Origin: Syncephalis plumigaleata
Lineage: Eukaryota > Zoopagomycota > Zoopagomycetes > Zoopagales > Piptocephalidaceae
Reading direction: 5' to 3'
Length of the DNA: 64,000 bases
Assembly (NCBI GenBank): GCA_025201365.1
Contig: JAIXMF010000002.1
Coordinates: forward strand, 682,001-746,000
Shown: positions 10,910-25,349 of the stretch, piece by piece
Layout of the letters: each line of letters begins with the position of its first letter
Numbering within the stretch: position 1 is the stretch's first letter
Translations under genes and position numbers: made by a program
Notes under the pieces: model-generated
The model's input: only the letters and a program-made list of their open reading frames with translations
What the model was told of the DNA's origin: nothing
The model's database searches: none

Positions 10910-13521
10910 TTATACGGTTGATTTATCGAAATCACTCTCAATCATTCGAACGGCAATGGGATGATAGCCTGCACGATTGGCTTTAAAGGTGGATTTGGCC
11001 AGTTCACTATTGACCTTGTTCAAGCGCTAGTTTGCCATAAGAATAACGTAAATGTATCTGATTAGCAATGGCTGTTACTACGCAATATTACCACATTACT
11101 TACCGATAAAGTGGTCGCACATACTTCATACGACCTTGCTCACCGAGGAATTGCGTTACATGCGGGTAAATGGGCGTGTAGGCTGCATCTAGACATAGCA
11201 TTTGCCATGCAAATCGTACCTCGCTGTTCATGATAGTGTTCAGCCCATAGATACGATCCATGGCTGACAGTTTATCAGCTGGCAATGACGGATAGGTGGC
11301 GAGTTTATCAAAGAAAGCAACTAGATAAATGAACAAATAAAATGAGATGTACAATTCCAATAATAGTCTTTGATTCGTTTACTATTTACCTTTCTGACTT
11401 GATGAAAAGTTCTCAATATCTTGTGGTGTAAAATCAAGTTCATCTGACGTACGAGCTGCATCCCATCTAATCATCATTATAGCCATGATTAATGACAACG
11501 ACAAAACAGTCTACCATGTTATCCTACCGTTTAGCCAATGATATACATGCTTCAGCCAGAGTTGTATCGAATTCATTGGTTACTGGTGGCTATATATATA
11601 TATTCGTGTAATACGATTATTAACTCGTATTCTATCCGTGTAATTGATGTTCACCTACCATACCCGTGCCTTTGAACCAAGCGTGCCAATCCACTTGATT
11701 CAATAGGGCCACCTTTTCCGATCCATGATGCTTGTCCATGTAATCATAGAGGAACTGCTTCCATTCCTCGGTATCTATAGATTTGCCCGCAAACTGCTTG
11801 ACATACGCCTTCATATAGGGCTCAAAGATAGATGGACCGCCTAATAGTTGTTCCAAATAATAGAGTAGATTGTATCCTTTCTCATACGGTACCGAGGAGA
11901 AAGCGTCATCTGGATCGGCATTAGTGAGATCAGGACAAAGTGCGGTAAATGGATGACTCGATCCGTACTCGTCGACATCGGTTTTCAAGTCTTTCAAGCC
12001 TAGAATCGACGAGAATTGTCGGTCGGCCTCCGAGTGAAGTCGACCGATAATCTTACGCTCGACGAACATGGTCCAGCCCTCGTTCAACCAGAAATGCTCC
12101 CAGTTCTTCGTGGTCACCAGGTTGCCCATCCAACTATGCGCGATTTCATGCGCGATAACATCCACCAAGGATCGATCACCCGCCAATAGTGTGGGCGTAA
12201 CGAATGTCATGCATGGATTCTCCATACCGCCATACGGGAAGGAACTAGGCAACACTAGCAGGTCGTAGTGTCCCCATTCATAGGGAGTCAGCAATGCCTC
12301 GCCGGTAGCGATAAATTGCTCGGTATCGACAAACTCCCATGCAGCTTTCTCGATCACCTCGGGTTCAGACCATACAGTCGAACGTGGCCCAATCTTACGT
12401 CCCTCAAGGTTTCCCACAGCCAAAGCGATCAAGTAGGATGGCATGCTGGTAGGCTGCTTAAATCGATAGACTATTGACTGGCCATCGGCACTTTTCTCGT
12501 GACCGTCATTAAGGGCACTCATCACCGCACGTAATGGCGCTGGTGTACGAATATTGGCCGAGTAAGTGAGTTTAATGGCAGGCGTATCTTGCACCGGTAC
12601 CATACTACGTGCATGAATCTATCCAATGTCTGATTGTTACAATGTTGCTTCTTGTTTTTATGCAATAGTGGCATTAAAGTATTAATGACTTACCGCTTGA
12701 CATTGAGTGAATAAATAAGGATGTTGTTTGCCAACCGTTTGCCTAATGAACAACATGGTCGTTTAGTATTCAGTCTATGCGTTAACAAGTAGCGACTTAC
12801 GAGGGTGTAAGCCATTGAAGGGCACTGGCATCGATTGTCGTTTCGTATTCGACGTTCACCTTTATTTGATCGTGAAGCTGACAAACTTTTGGCAACTGAA
12901 TACGAAGTGGACTGCCATAACTTGGGTTCTCATCTCCTAGTTCAAACTTGATATGATCATTATCATCAATAATATTAGTATACAATTGCCTTGCATATAT
13001 GAATATCTATTGGTTACCTTCAATGGTTCTGACGTGTCCACCATGGATACATTCTTGATATGCAACGCTCTCGTATCCAGTACTAGTGTTGATACATTCT
13101 CTTTAACCGTCTGAAGCGACAGTTGACTAGTGCCCACGAGTATACGACGCTCGAAATCCACGTCAAGATCCAAGTGTAAATGACGTGTTTGTATCTCGTC
13201 AATATTAGCGAATGAGTTGGGATCCATACTGGAGTAAGTGGATACTTTCGTGGAACCAGACGACGTAGATAGCTTATGGCGTAGAATGAACTGACGGAAC
13301 GAGTTACAACAAGTGCAAGTGTCCGTGTGGCGACGATAGCGCGTTGAAGGTAAAGCAGATAAGGTGGCAAGGGAAGAGTGGCTCGCGTAGCCAACTAGAG
13401 TTGGCGTACCACCCTCTACGTCATGGCTTCTTCTCGAACGCGGTTTGAATCGGGCTATCCACGTATTAGCATTGATACGAGGTCGTAAAGTCTTCAATGG
13501 TATACAAGAGAGCCACGTCAT
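10910..13521 (-). CDS. LTA4H: Leukotriene A4 hydrolase-type aminopeptidase (M1 family)
   Basis: Zinc metallopeptidase; the fungal homologue (yeast Lap2) is an aminopeptidase with epoxide hydrolase activity. Conserved blocks in order: QTVGKQHPYLFTQCQAIHAR, PYGGMENPCMTF (exopeptidase GxMEN), zinc site HEIAHSW with NEGW 18 residues later, then the C-terminal helical domain (WHAWFKGTGMPPVTNEFD). Exons include 13018-13521, 12946 downward, 12694 upward, 11659-12618, 11528-11589, 11390-11466, 11104-11320 and a last exon ending at 10910 (YHPIAVRMIESD). The junction of the last two exons leaves a frame doubt of one or two bases. The ATG at 13521 adds about 98 basic residues ahead of MDPNSFANIDE (ATG at 13227), where the usual cytosolic protein would begin; the longer form could be mitochondrial. 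Confidence 0.9.
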
Positions 13522-13715
13522 GTTAATAAATAATCAATAAAGAAATGACCAAATCATCAGCTAAACATTCAATTACCATTCAAACGATTTATATTTTTTA
13601 TTAACAAATACTACATGGATATGCTATGTCATTGATGAGTGTTCCGCTTGAAACAGCACTAGCAATAGAAATGATGCTTATTCTAATGCGTACTACTTGT
13701 ACTAGATTCGAATAC

Positions 13716-14245
13716 TTAGGTATTTGCTCTCCATTCGGCTTCTCCCGTGGCTAGCACTTCCTTCTTCCATATGGGCACGCGAAGCTTTAGTGCATCGATA
13801 ATATATGAAGTGGCCTCTAGCGCTGCTTTTCGATGTACCGATGACACGGCGATAAGCACACTAGTCTCACCCACTGGCACTTGACCGATACGATGCCAGA
13901 TACCGATACGATGTAGCGTCCACTTCTTTCTAGCCTCACGTCCAATTCTTTTTAGTTCGGCCTCTGCCATTGGCACGTATGCTTCATATTCTAGGCGAAT
14001 AACCATTTTCTCTACACATATACATATACATATACATATAGATATCTATTTGAATACTACTATAAACAATTATATTGATGCAAGCTACCTTTAAAAGTAT
14101 CACGAGTTGTACCAGAAAACGTCACTATGGCGCCAACACTATTATCAGCAACTTCTTTCACTAATGATTCCATATTCAACACTTCAAACGTAACAGAGAA
14201 TATGTCCTCGATAGGAAGCTTAAAATCATAGGCATAGTTTGTCAT
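13716..14245 (-). CDS. MOCS2B: Molybdopterin synthase large subunit (MoaE/MOCS2B)
   Basis: Catalytic subunit that, with a thiocarboxylated MoaD/MOCS2A partner, converts cPMP to molybdopterin. Exon 1 starts at ATG 14245 (MTNYAYDFKLPIEDIFSV...) and contains GAIVTFSGTTRDTFK. A short intron ending in TAG joins it to exon 2 (from 14011), reading EKMVIRLEYEAYVPMAEAEL. Family motifs: IGIWHRIGQVPVGETSVLI, SSVHRKAA, and KLRVPIWKKE, which holds the active-site lysines. About 150 residues, the normal length. Its presence implies that the organism makes molybdenum cofactor. It is divergent from the channel gene, with 262 bases between start codons. Confidence 0.9.
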
Positions 14246-14507
14246 GATTAACAATGATATAACAAGTGTTGTTCGTTTCGAAGATCAAGTAAGGGGAAAG
14301 AAAAAACAGAATTGCTTGCTTGCTTAAAATGATGTGTTATAATAACGAAATCTTAATGATAACAAAATGCACGATGATGCTGGATAATATGACCTGGTTA
14401 TTTCGCCTTTGCTATAAGTGTTATACGTCAGCTGGACATGTGCGTATCGTTGCTGCGTTACTCTTTTTCCTATTTATAAATATATATCTTTTGCTCTACT
14501 ATCAACT

Positions 14508-16733
14508 ATGAACTATCTATCCGACCGTACACCATTATTACAAGAGCGCGCTCTTCGTCGAGAGTCGGAGATATCGACTAGTGCTCCAGCTGTTGATGTA
14601 TTCTCGCAGCATACCTTAGAGTTGACACTAGTAGTGTGTCAAATTGTGCCCGACACTGAGGAGGCTGTCGTATCGCCGGTAGCCGTATCCGATTTAGCCA
14701 ATAAGGCGCTACAAATTATCTCGCTACGTCATCATGGCAGTCAAACGAGTGGTGGCGCGGTGGGAGAAACCGCTCATTCGCTATTACGTGCGGCTGCTCG
14801 CTGTGCTACTCGTGCGCGGGAAGATACCTTTCGTCGACCAGTCTGGCAGATACGCAAACATGTCTGTGTAAAAGCGGCACTCGAGTCCTTGTTTAGACTT
14901 GCCAATCAACGTAGTGAAATGGAGTACAACTCCATGGCGCAAGTTAGCGGGGTTGACGATGATATCACCGATAGAATGTTGGTCTACGCCAATGGACTAT
15001 TGGTGCCACATGTCTCGAATGATTATTCCGGTAAGTACCGATAAAGTATAAATAGCTCGTTACTCATGCGTATTTCGCAATAGTACTTGATTTCGCACTA
15101 AAGACAGGATTGGATGAAATATTGCAAAATCAGCATGTACAATGCTGTATTGAGGCAAGTCAATGGAATAGACATGACAACAAAACTATTATCACTATTC
15201 CTTCTAACGTAAATGTTTATTATTATTGTTATTATTACTATTATTATCCTATTAGGCTTTCTGGCATGGTGACATAGTACCAGTATGGCCTATTCTAAAT
15301 GAACAAACGGATGGCAAGCCATACTTTTGGTTGGAACGCGCTAATGAAGGACCGAAGCCTACTACCACTACTACTACTCCGGCCAGTCGATTGACCTGTG
15401 TTAAGCAACGAGTATGTCAATTTATTGGAGGATTACTTCGTCCTGAACGTGCACTCGCTCCCATGTAATGTGATCGTATAGCCTACCTTGCTAAACAACT
15501 AATCTGCCTTGCGACTATTAGGTATTTTGGCATGATATCAGCATTAGGATACGTGGGATTCTTCGTGACTTACCTGTATTTATTGCTTGCCTCGGATTAT
15601 CGCTGGGGTACTTGGTCCTTGATAGAAGTTATCGTCTATGGCTGGTCGTTGCTGTATATATTCGAGATGAGTGGCAAAGTAATAGTGAACAATATTGACA
15701 TTTCCGAAATAGATAGATGCTAATAGTATGGAAATAACAATGGTAGGTGAAACGACAGCGTCTACTCTATTTCCGTCGTGTAAAGCATTGGTGCGAGTTT
15801 CTTGCTCATAGCATGCTAATGGGTTCAGCCATTCTACGCTGGCGTACGATGCACACCTCTGATCGTGAGCGTGGCTATTACTACGCTCAATGGTCGGCTC
15901 ATTTGTTCTCGGGAACCGCTTTACCATTGGCTGTACGTGCACTCGCGGCATTTGACTGGTCGGCCATGGGATCGGGCGGTCTGGCTCGTGTATTTCGTAT
16001 GTTCGATCGAGTTGCTCATGAGATAGCGTGGACAGTAATTACTACAGTGGTCATTCTCGCGGGTTTATCCATAAGTATAGCTGGTATGAATGGTAACATA
16101 CCATTGAGCCTAGCTATGCTTCATGTAGTTCAAGGTGCTTTATTGTAAGTAGTAACAATTCATTAAACACACACATACATATACACACTAATGTTTCCAT
16201 TCAGCGATGCATCCCAATTCACGGAGATAGATGGTCTAGATCCAGTATTAGCCCCTTGGTTGTATCGTATCACGCTAATCCTCGTTTGGTTGATACTTGG
16301 CAACCTAATCATTGCCATTAATGTGGCCATTTATCGCACTCATGCCGAGGCAAACATGCAGGCCATTCCACGTATGGAACGATTGGCTGCCGGTGCTTTA
16401 CGATCGCTTTGTGCACCTGCTCGCCACGCTTTCCCAGTGCCTTGGCTTATAGTGGTAATTGTAGCAGTATGGCCGGTAGAGCGGATTACACAACTGTGGT
16501 ATTACATGCGCTACCGTGCATATTCCACCGTTTCAACCGCAGATGTCGAACACGACACCTCGATTGCCGTGGAAGATGACGTAGTTATGCGACGTAAACA
16601 TACATCGTCCAACTGGCGACTTGCTATCTGGTGGATGACACTCGGCTGGTTTACACTATTGGTGGATCTATTGGTGCGTGGCACAGAATGGATTCATAAC
16701 TACGTGTTATTGCCATCTAAACCACGATGGTAA
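14508..16733 (+). CDS. YVC1: Yvc1/TRPY-like vacuolar cation channel
   Basis: Probable TRP-family channel releasing Ca2+ from the vacuole. Six exons join in frame: 14508-15030, 15084-15154, 15256-15464, 15522-15678, 15747-16144 and 16205-16733. The cytosolic N-terminal domain (ALESLFRLANQ..., EAFWHGDIVPVWPILNEQ) resembles the TRPY linker helical domain. At least six hydrophobic helices follow, including MISALGYVGFFVTYLYLLL, WSLIEVIVYGWSLLYIFEM, HEIAWTVITTVVILAGLSI and ITLILVWLILGNLIIAINVA; the last, followed by YRTHAEA, is like the S6 and TRP-helix pattern of Yvc1. The following LRSLCAPARHAFPVPWLI parallels the Yvc1 C-terminal segment. The second intron uses a GC donor (GAG then gcaagt) and AG acceptor. 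The family call rests on pattern and not on alignment. Confidence 0.72.
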
Positions 16734-17329
16734 CAAGCAATGGTCTTTGTCATTGGTATATTCAGACAGCCTTCTTATATATATACCATTCTGAAATAAA
16801 CCAGTAAGTTTATTCTGATTCCTACAGTGTTAGTCGTCATAGTCATTTGACTTGTAATATTCGGTATTTCATGATTGAGCATGCCGAACATGATAATACC
16901 GAAATAGGGCATCACCATATTTATCTATCCTCGGTCAAATACAGACTTTATTTAACGGGTAATAAAACACATGTAATGCCATAACCTGTAGTTCGGTCAA
17001 AGTCATTACTTCAAAAAAGATTAACTGTTACAATATACGTCTTCTCTGTTGCGGCGAATACAACCACGTGTCGCCGCAAATAGACGAATGTTGTTTTCGG
17101 TTATATATATTAATTAGGTTTGGATACGATAAAAGCATGGCAGTCGACTACCCTCTTCATAACCTGGCATGTTTCTCGCTTTTCTTTCTTTCTTTCTTTC
17201 TTTCTTTTCCATTATTGCACGACTGACTACGCTTTTCAATTAGACAGAACTATCCTTAAATAGCTTGAAATCCAACTATATGATCATGTTAAAGATCAAG
17301 CTAACTACACCACCACCACCATTATTACT
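16734..17329. other. Intergenic with inverted repeats and a (TTTC)n run
   Basis: Holds an imperfect hairpin at 16858-16906, a perfect 9-bp inverted repeat around an E-box at 17049-17079, and a TTTC run at about 17181-17205. No gene seen. Confidence 0.6.
17049..17079. promoter_or_regulatory. Inverted repeat enclosing CACGTG
   Basis: TTGCGGCGA at 17049-17057 and TCGCCGCAA at 17071-17079 are perfect reverse complements. The 13-base loop ends in CACGTG (17065-17070), the E-box core bound by bHLH factors such as Cbf1 and Pho4. The arms are GC-rich in an AT-rich region and lie about 250 bases ahead of the 17330 gene. Function is inferred only. Confidence 0.3.
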
Positions 17330-18407
17330 ATGGTCACATTGCTGCTGGCATCGGCAACATTTAGCAAAGGAATGAATGTACCTGGTATATTTCAGTTTTC
17401 ACAAATTGGTCAATCTCAGAGATACGATCAAACGAGCAATGATAAAGGTAGATGGTTATAGCGAGAGTTCGATCAATAAAGCGTTGATCTTTCGTCATTG
17501 ATATAACAACAGGTTTATTCTTCGGTTATCCGTATGGTACTAGTGGTGCATTTGATATTCCTGGTCTTACCCTAAAGCACATAAGATCCAATGGATTCAA
17601 CATGGTGGATGCCATTCTTAATCATGAAGAAGTCATGGTTCTATGCGATAATGGCTCATTTGCCGATGGTAATCCATACCGCGGTATTTTTAATGTAGAC
17701 TCTCCAAGTAGAATTGCTTTTGTCAACATCTAATTGCATTGTAGGTATGCCGTAGATACGAGAATGACCTAGCTGACAAGATTGTAAAACGCGCTGGTTG
17801 TCCACAACACATTAAGCATATCCAACGGGTGCAAGACATTAATAATGATCAGCCGGTGCAAGCGATTGAAGATATCCAGCGGGAATACACATGCTTCGTC
17901 AGTCAAGGCATCAATCCGCGTAAACCGCACTTATTTAAAGATATCAAAGTGAATGCGAAAACTGCGAAACATACACGCGAAACAATCGTCACACAACTTA
18001 AAGAAGGTAAATAAACAAATGAACGAACGAATGAGTAGATAATTGCCACCCTAATTAATCAATATACACGCTAGTCAACAAGTTCCTGAATAGCCACGGT
18101 TATTGCATTAACATTTTTATAGGTGATGGTAAGTTGAGCACAAGTATAATGCTACGACATTACTAATGCACATTTAGCTATTATCTACGAGACGGACGGC
18201 ACCATTAAACATATAAATCCAGTCTTCCACAAACGAATTAACGACTATAATAGATACAGCGCCATAGATAGGAACATGTATATAAAGAAATATCTGTATA
18301 GCCTGTTCGAGAAATACAGGCTTGATGGTGACAACATACATGAACTTGTCGAGGAAGCTAGTCAAGACTTACTCATACCGGAAACACTTCAAGAAAGACA
18401 CTCGTAA
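17330..18407 (+). CDS. Unrecognised protein with N-terminal signal-like segment
   Basis: Not recognised. Five exons join without any frame problem: 17330-17447, 17513-17694, 17745-18006, 18075-18128 and 18178-18407, giving about 280 residues. The clean splicing argues that it is a real, intact gene. It begins MVTLLLASATFSKG, a short hydrophobic stretch compatible with a signal peptide. Then come GLFFGYPYGTSGAFDIPGL, a Cys-containing middle (VCRRYENDLADKI, GCPQHIKHIQRV) and a charged Tyr-rich C-terminal part (HKRINDYNRYSAIDRNMYIK). There is no transmembrane segment after the N-terminus. It lies tail to tail with the dehydrogenase at 18590. It may be a lineage-specific secreted protein; I assign no function. 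Confidence 0.6.
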
Positions 18408-18589
18408 TATACACAATCGATGGCTTAATAAAGGGAATATATACATATCATTATCCTAGTCTTCAGGCAACTAATACGTTTTAACCAATGTTAAACCACT
18501 TGTTTATTGTCTTAACATCCATTATAAAGTGAGACTACTTCATATTGAGTTGTACCAGCTGAACTCGATTGTTATTTCATAGACAACAA

Positions 18590-20757
18590 TCAAGCACTTT
18601 GCTTGTTTAGTTTAGCGTTCCATTCTTCACTGCGTACCAAGGAGTCGATGATCACTTGAGAACGATGACCAGTAATGGGATGCAATTCACGTGAACGCTC
18701 CTCGGCCAACGCCATAGCAATCTAGCATTAACAAGTTTATAAGTATCAATTGCTAAGGAAAGCGTATTCATAATTGTATTACCTCTTGTGGTGTTTGAGT
18801 GTTAGCATCGGCCTGTTTCAACACTGAAAGTGTCAAATTGTAAATAGCATTATCCCATTCCGTGCCCAAGTGCTTCTCGAGATTTGGATCAGGAGTGGCA
18901 TAGCCAGCTGCTTCATCGGCACAATTAACAATACCCTAATGGCGAAGCATGATGTTTAGCATCCAATGTACATCAATATCAATGACCAACTACCTACCAT
19001 ACGATTGACAAGGAAATCTAGTGTTAAAAAAAATCAATTACCGTTTCTTTATTGATGAGTGTATCTCCCTAACCTACCTGGCACGTAGCAAATGTTGTGT
19101 TTCTTCAATAACGGCGCATCAGTCTCCAAATGTGCCAGCTGATTGTTGGCAGCACCACACACGATAGGAGCACGTATTTTTGGAATAGTTGTCGCGGATA
19201 GAACGCCGCCTGTAGCACATGGACAAATAGCATCGCATTCTATTGACGCCTGATTAGTTAACGATCCGTTATAAATCATATACAATCATTAGTTTACCTT
19301 TGAATAGAATATCCATATTGCCACGCTCGACAAGCTCATAGGTGACTCGATCTCCATTCGGAAGTTGACGTGTATGTTGAGTGGCAACTTCTAGTCGGAC
19401 TGCATCAACATCCGCTACGGTAATTCGACTCACGCCCCTGGCTAGAAGGAACTCGACTAGCGGCAATCCAACATGACCGGCACCCTATGCCAATTACCAT
19501 TAGATATCAATTGTTGATAGACATATACATACCTGAATAGCAATACTACTACCTGCCAATGGTTTGTTCAAATAAGCAAAGGCTGCTTCCAATCCCCGTA
19601 CCACACCTCGTGCCTATATCGTACACATCTGGTTATTATCATCATGAACGGGCTTATAGTTAATAGTAAGCTACCGTTGGTACACTTGGATTGCCACTTC
19701 CGCCTAGTTCGGTTGGAATGCAAGTGGTGAAACGCGTCTTGGAAAACACAGCCGCCATATCATTCACTAAACAAATCAAGATCGATTAGCTTAGCTTAAC
19801 ACGCCTATAATGACCGCCATTACCATTGGTGCCGACATCCTCCGCGGTAACGTAGCAACCCTTGAGTGCACTAGCAAGTAATGTATAAGCAATGCTGCTA
19901 CCTACAATATCACAAATATTACCTCATAAATGTTCCATATTCTTCATAGACTAAGCGACGCGCTTCAGGACTGGCACCATGCTCCCTGTAACCGAATGGA
20001 TCGTACTGTAAGTATAAACGGCAATAAACAACAACGATATCAATTCCACTTACAAGCCATGTCCGGTATTACGTGCCATGACACCTTTACCGCCACCCCA
20101 CCATATCTGCGCTAAGGCATTCTAGATGGAAGAAACGATGCAACATAATGAGATATATATCGAATAAATCATTAGCAAGTTGCTTTCACTAAATGACATA
20201 TTCCATTGATTAACCGCTTACCTTATGGGTCATGCCTTTGGCTAAACGTAAACCATCCCTAAACCATTCCTCCACAGTATCGTAGGACCAGTTACGCACC
20301 TATATGTATACATTATTATGTATTATGTATTATATGATTAACGCAAGACACATGTAACAACACGTCAAACCAACCACTTACACCACCTGCTGCCGGACCA
20401 CGACATGTACGGTGAACAAACGCGCCCTAGTGCAATATTACACAGTTGTACGAATAGACCAGAACGTATAGTAGATTAGTTTCACATCAATAAGACCATA
20501 GCATTGCTTACCTGAAGCACGCCACTCTTAGGTCCAAGTTGTGCAAACACGCCTTCGTGTCCGTTAAAGTCGGTGGCTTCTTGGGCGAAAAAGTCTGCCA
20601 ACGGTTGCAGGAATTCGTGCGAGGCAACAAAGCGTTTCCGCTCACCCTGGTCATTAGCTTCAAGAACGAAATGGAACGTGCTAATGCCCAGCTCCCTTAG
20701 CTGAGCAATAAAGTCTTTGAGAGACAGTAGAAGAATAGTTGGTTTGGGAATGGTCAT
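18590..20757 (-). CDS. Leucine-dehydrogenase-like amino acid dehydrogenase (Glu/Leu/Phe/Val family)
   Basis: NAD(P)-dependent oxidative deamination of an amino acid, by family membership. The ATG at 20757 (MTIPKPTILLLSLKDF) is split by roughly ten short introns from the stop at 18590. Substrate-site motifs RTCRGPAAGGVRNW, LRLAKGMTHKNALAQIWWGGGKGV match the GPAxGGxR and GGGK pattern of leucine dehydrogenases. The Rossmann motif is GAGHVGLP, followed by ITVADVDAVR; the NAD domain continues with CDAICPCATGGVLSATTIP and IVCGAANNQL. Most fungal family members are hexameric NADP-glutamate dehydrogenases, whose motifs differ, so this type is less expected in a fungus. Substrate (Leu, Val or Phe) cannot be settled from motifs. 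Confidence 0.82.
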
Positions 20758-21321
20758 TTTGTTATTGAATATAGAAGGCAAATGGCGGTGAGTGAGGAAC
20801 AAGAAGCTCTTCCCCAACCGTTACATATTGCCTGCCAATAATAAGCTGTCCTTGACATTAATCTGTTTATGAATTTCATTTCTCTATATGGCAATACAAC
20901 CTGTATGATTACACGTTAATTGTAAAGAAACAAATTAATCTAGTGCTAGCACTTTATTCAATCTTTATCCTATCATTTAATCATCAAGTAGTAGTATGCT
21001 GACGATGCTTAAATCATTGTATACCCGTATACATGTCTAATTATAGATACCATTGCTTACGCAGGCCATGTCTCCCCTGAGTGTGTGTGCATCCAATTAG
21101 ATACACCCAGAACGCCTTACCTTTCACACTCTGAATCAATCAGCATTCGTATCCATCGTCAGTTTATACATGCGTCTTGTGCATACTTCCTTGGAATAAA
21201 TTAACAGCTTAAGCAACTGTCGCCCTGCTACGCTTACGTATGCACTTTCGCTTCGTTCGTTGTCGGTCTGTTCAGTTTATCTGTCGATACTTCTTTGCAA
21301 AAGATTAAAACACTATTTGAT
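20758..21321. promoter_or_regulatory. Divergent intergenic region: dehydrogenase and cystathionine gamma-synthase
   Basis: About 560 bases between the two start codons (20757 and 21322). It is AT-rich near the dehydrogenase and pyrimidine-rich before the synthase. No distinct motif is strong enough to name; it presumably carries both promoters. Confidence 0.4.
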
Positions 21322-23150
21322 ATGACCGTGGTACCTCCCATTTCTGAACAACTTCCATTGGGAAGATCCATCCCTAATAGCAATTTACACGCTATATCCG
21401 TGTCTATACCCTCTTGGGAGGTCGGTCTCGACTATAGAAGAGGAGTACCGGAAGTATGCGAACGATTGCAAATGGGATATCCGCGGTTCATGTTTCATGC
21501 TCGTGTGATGCAACTAGGCAAAGAATGCTTGAGACGTCTTGCCATCAATGTGGATAGCTATGCTGGTTTGCCTATGCTAACCTACGAGGATGCTTGTCGA
21601 TGCCGTGATTTTATTTACAAAGAGAAACGACTAAAGAAAGAGCCAGTCGAAAAGGACAGCATGATAGTAGTTGATACCGTGATGTTTGGCAAATACAATG
21701 TACATGTTGTCGTCTATCCCGCTGAGGATGACGCTACTGCCAAACTGTATTGGGAGCTGGTTGGATGTGGTGTTTGCTCGCGATTCGCCGATCAATGTCT
21801 AAATGAAGTTGGCGTGCCCATACCTGAACCATTGCTAAAGTACAATGTTGACCCTGCCACCATCACTGGAAAGAAGCTTACCGGTGACTATTTGCCGGAA
21901 GGTCAAGTAGACACTGCCAAACAACTTATTAGACAGCGTATTGTTGATGTGATATATAATACCTATAGTGACACTAGTGACATTAATGCTGAATTCACTC
22001 GTGCTCACCCTAGTGCATTGCTCTCACCAAGGAGAATGTGTATTTATATCCAGGTGGCATGAACGCAATATTCCACCTGCATCGACTGTTAGGATTCATG
22101 GAGTCGGAGCGTAAAACAGTGTGCTACGGGTAGGTAGACAGGTTAACGTAGTGTTGTGACTTTGTTTATTAACCACACCATTAGATTTCCTTATACCAAT
22201 TCACTTAAAGTTTTGCGGCACATTGGAGCAGGAAGTATATTCTTTGGACATGGCTCGGAAGAGGAAATAGACACGCTAGAGGAACAGCTGGCCGATCCAA
22301 CGAAAGACCGGATTCTATCGATATTCTGCGAGTATCCCACCAACCCGCTATTGAAAACACCAAACATCAGACGACTACGTGCGTTGGCCGACCAGTACGA
22401 TATTCCTTTGTTGATCGATGGCACAGTTGGCGGCTTCTCCAATAGTCAGCTATTCCCGTATGCCGATGTTATGGTGGTCAGTCTGTCGAAAGCTTTCAAT
22501 GGTACCGGCGATCTACTGAGTGGTTGGTAAGAGGTCATTTATGCACACATATACATTCAGGATGCTAATGAGTGATACAGTCTAATTGTTAATATAACAC
22601 GTTCACATGGTGTTCGGCTAAAACATGCACTTGATATTGACGATGGCAATGGCTATCCTGGTTATAGAGACACGCTATGGTGGGAGGATGTACAAGTACT
22701 CGAGAGGAACTCACGTACATTCATGGAGCGAGATGCCCGTGTCAATCAAACGACTGAAATCATATGCGACTATCTTAGTAAGCATCCAAAGATTGCTAAA
22801 ATTACTATCCCAAATACATCTGTAAGGATGTTTATGATTCGTATAAACGACCAGGTGGTGGCTATGGTAGCTTGTTCTCGGTGATTCTTCATACACCCGA
22901 AGCTGCCCATGCATTCTTCGATGCACTGCTATGTCCAAAGGGACCAACATTCGGTATCACTTGTACTCTAGCATGTCCCTATACCATACTGGCACACTTT
23001 AACGAACAAGAGTGGGCATTGACCTACAATGTGCCACTAGATTTGATTCGCATGAATATTGGTCTAGAGAATGTGGAATCAATTCGTGCAATGTTCGACA
23101 TAGCACTCGCGGCTATTCCCTATCCTGATGATAGCAATAATACGAATTGA
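21322..23150 (+). CDS. STR2: Cystathionine gamma-synthase (fungal STR2 type)
   Basis: PLP enzyme of transsulfuration that makes cystathionine from cysteine and an O-acylhomoserine. The N-terminal half (HAISVSIPSWEVGLDYRRG, MGYPRFMFHARV) is the extension characteristic of fungal Str2/Met-7. Catalytic domain: ENVYLYPGGMNAIF, GFPYTNSLKVLRHIGAG, ILSIFCEYPTNPLLKTPNIR, IDGTVGGFSN, and the PLP-lysine segment VVSLSKAFNGTGD. Exons 21322-22129, 22185-22526 and 22581-23150. The frame changes near 22014 (AGTGCATTG, where AGTGGCATTG would keep frame) and near 22802 (AAATTAC, where AAATTTAC would keep frame). Both are one lost base in a homopolymer, in an otherwise well conserved enzyme. The ends of this gene and ESA1 face each other. 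Confidence 0.9.
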
Positions 23151-23201
23151 AGCATAACAAATATATAGTTTATCCGATTGTATTCTTTACTATAGTAATA
23201 T

Positions 23202-25349
<2,148 letters not shown>

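Noticed and set aside
21322-23150. Cystathionine gamma-synthase as a pseudogene
   Set aside because: Both frame breaks are single missing homopolymer bases, with strongly conserved sequence on both sides.
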